DNA from: Lepturacanthus savala
Lineage: Eukaryota > Chordata > Actinopteri > Scombriformes > Trichiuridae
NCBI GenBank assembly: GCA_030544235.1
Contig: CM060478.1
Location: 24,685,227 to 24,749,226 of the forward strand
Direction of reading: 5' to 3'
Length of the DNA: 64,000 bases
Shown here: positions 61,544 through 64,000 of the stretch, piece by piece
Layout: the number at the start of each line of letters is the position of its first letter
Position numbering within the stretch: position 1 is the stretch's first letter
Position numbers and translations under genes: made by a program
The notes under the pieces: model-generated
What the model saw: the letters and a program-made list of their open reading frames with translations, nothing else
The model's database searches: none
Told to the model about the DNA's origin: nothing

Positions 61544-63694
61544 GAATACCCTGCCACAACTGTGATGTACTGTGTGAACTGCTTCTCACTGAGCTCTTCC
61601 ATTGTTGTCTTCAGAAACACTACTCAGTGCTGCGAGAAAACATGCAGCAACCTGTCCATATGGCCCATTCCCACGGGGATAGGTTTCACACACCAAGCCT
61701 GTAGTCTGTAGCCTGTAGCGCTGCTAGAGACTGATGGTGCTGCTAGAGGCTTTAATTGCAGCACACAAGCTCGCAAGATGGGAATGAAGTGGAAAATGCC
61801 GCCCTCTGCTGGCAGCAACCAAAACAACAAGGTCAATTTTGGTGAGTATTTAACCTATTTTAAAATGTTTATTCAAGGACACTCAGAATACGGCATAATC
61901 TCCAAATAATGGTTTTATGACTTCAGTCATATTGAGTGGTAAGTCTGCTGTGTGTGTGCCCTGTGTTTTGTTTCTCTTAATTTCATATGCAAATATGTCA
62001 TCGCTGTGCGGCCATTGATGGGAAGACTCTACACCCTGGCCTGTGATTGGCTGACATGGAGAACCAGAACATTATATTTATATGGTCACTTATTTTGTTT
62101 TTGTAAATAAATCACTTTCATTATATTCCAACAACCTTTTATTTGAATAGTATGCTCCTTAAAAGCATAATACTATAATAAAGCAAGCTGACTGTGATTT
62201 TTACAGGTTTCTGGAAGGATATGGGGATTTGGCTATAGCCTCAAGTACTGTATGTACTAATATATATGGAAAAGCATATTTAGATCTAAATGTGTTAAGT
62301 ATTGCAGCCATTTGGGTTCACAATTGTACAAAGTTACATGGTTAAGATTTTCTTTTGTACCCTAGCAGAGCTGCACTGTGACTCAGACTTGGTTTACAAG
62401 ATGACATGAAATGGCGTTCTATTTTTAAAGGTAACCCTAACAGGTAGGTTATTAATTATTGTATGGTTACTATGAGTTTACTCTGTCCCCCATGAAGAGG
62501 TCAGCGTTTGACCCACCGCCCTGGACATGTAGTGATTCAGTGATGTAGCTCAAGGACATGTTAAAGACTAGACGCATTCTGATTTAAGATCCATAAACAT
62601 TACAACTACAGTAATGAGTAGTGTTGCAGAGAAAAAGTGCATTAAATATGAAAGTAAAATCCAAAATATGACCAAAAACATTGAGCTGGAGAAACAAAAC
62701 CTGTGGCCAGGGTCATTCAAAAATGTAAGATTTTAATGTTGAAGGAATATTTTTTTTTAATTCAGTGTGATCTCACACTCAAACAGCAGGTGGAGGCAGA
62801 GTGGTTCTGCTAATTTGAGGCTGAAAGGCTGACGAGGAAAACCGGAGCAGTGGAACATGTGACTAATAAATGAAACTGTTCTTTTAATGTCCTTGAGCAA
62901 AGCAGAAAACCATCAACTTTCACTGGCCAGCAGTAAAAGACTGGTTGTTACTGACTCATTTTTCTACCGATCTATCTATATTTGATCACATATTAAGTGT
63001 TTTTAGGCTGATTTTGTTTATTATTCTAAACAAATATAGTCACTATAATCACTATAGTCATATTTTCCTGTAGTGTTTTTATTTCTATAAAATAAAAGTG
63101 AGAACTTTGCAGCAGCTGTAGCACCGGATACAGAAGCAGATGTGAATCCCTGCATTAAATGTATTTTCTGAGATTCTCCAGTAAGTGGCGCTATACACCT
63201 ACATTTAGCTGTCTACCTGTGTTTAGGGGACAGCTCTTCATACAGTTATGCAAGTTCATGCACTGAAAACTGTGCAGGATCAAAAATGAAACAAAACCAG
63301 TCTAATTATTTAAAAATGTTAACCATTTTCAAAAGTAAAAGGTGATATTTACAGGCCAAAACTTTAAACATTCATATCAGATTATTTGTTGTTCAACTTT
63401 TGAGATATAAAAGCTGCGTGAGTAAATTCTGGAGGATTGTATGATCAAGGTGAAACTACATCTGCACAGTGCGTGCTGGAGCTTCGACCTTTGACCTTCA
63501 CACTCACAGGAAGTGGCTCCAGCATCAACTCAGTGGAATAAATAGCAGAGACAGTATGTACATGCATGTGAAGGGGGAAATATAGTTTTCATCAAAAAGA
63601 TAAGCAATTGACAGGTGAAAATCTTTTCTTTTTTTTCCTGAATAGTTTCAGGCTCCGCCCCCACCACCACTTCCTCTGCTGTAAAGCCACTGGT
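61544..63694. other. Unclassified non-coding stretch
   Basis: No supported gene or transposon. Confidence 0.5.
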
Positions 63695-63915
63695 TGCAGG
63701 TCTTTACTGGAAACCAGTAGCTCTGACTAAAAACCCCACAGTAGTGGAGGACGGTGCACTTGTGGCAGCCGTTAGTTAGCGCTATGTTGCATAGTGAACG
63801 GCAGTTAACCCCCTCAGTGGAGGCTGCACGACAACTGTCAAACATTCTCCATCCTGCCAACTGCAGCCAGTGACAGTACCTTACTGGAAACCAGCAGGTC
63901 TGACTGGAAGTCAGC
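63695..63915. repeat. Local direct duplication (~40 bp units)
   Basis: GCAGGTCTTTACTGGAAACC at about 63695 with AGTAGCTCTGACT, and CCTTACTGGAAACCAGCAGG with TCTGACTGGAAG at about 63878, are diverged direct copies about 180 bp apart. The 89-codon minus-strand frame covering both shows no domain; its two WFPV words come from this duplication. Confidence 0.6.
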
Positions 63916-64000
63916 ACGGTGGTCGGCCTACAAAATCTGCATATTATACTGTAGGTGTGAGGTGTTATTGCTACAAGTCTGGCAGGAGCATTTTTACAGT

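Overview
This window looks like non-coding DNA from a teleost fish, most likely a percomorph (inference). It is AT-rich, full of CA/GT and TA microsatellites, and carries many transposon families known from fish genomes: Tc1/mariner, hAT, Harbinger-like, TTAA-target MITEs, a Penelope-like element and a tRNA-derived SINE. I found no intact protein-coding gene, no convincing host exon and no tRNA or rRNA gene. The longest open frames are transposon relics, SINE sequence, translated simple repeats, or unsupported. The window therefore reads as a gene desert or the inside of a very large intron. Everything rests on reading the sequence; no database search was run.

Layout. 1-4.9 kb: mostly unclassified, with the first copy of a 0.5-0.6 kb dispersed repeat at 1.58-2.21 kb. 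4.9-9.0 kb: a dense transposon cluster. It holds a full-length Tc1/mariner element (5458-6670) with perfect 29-bp terminal repeats and a broken transposase, nested in an older MITE, followed by a hAT fragment, a TTAA-flanked MITE and a hAT MITE with an exact 8-bp target duplication. 9-19.9 kb: AT-rich DNA, a (TA)57 tract, a retroposon tail, small MITEs, two abutting perfect hairpins and CA repeats. 19.9-21 kb: a short Tc1-type MITE and a dead Penelope-like reverse transcriptase. 22.8-33.1 kb: a Harbinger-type MITE, a three-layer nested composite (28.4-30.3 kb), a SINE and a TTAA MITE. 33.1-38.7 kb: repeat-poor, with a CpG-retaining block at 35.86-37.16 kb that is the best candidate for host regulatory DNA. 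38.7-41.2 kb: MITEs plus two Tc1 relics. 41.2-57.7 kb: mostly unclassified, with two more SINE copies, the second copy of the 1.58-kb repeat, CA tracts and two perfect hairpins. 57.7-59.6 kb: two head-to-head Tc1 relics. 60.5-61.5 kb: two hAT-type MITEs. The remainder is unclassified.

Nothing here works together as a pathway. What the sequence does show is layered transposition: nested insertions, non-autonomous derivatives sharing ends with larger relics, and three SINE copies whose target duplications are still readable. I did not find a convincing new biological system. The items most worth checking are the 36-residue D-E spacing of the Tc1 transposase, the palindromic Tc1 relics, the paired unclassified repeat (1.58 and 51.1 kb), the abutting hairpins at 14.76-14.83 kb, and the candidate conserved block at 35.86-37.16 kb.
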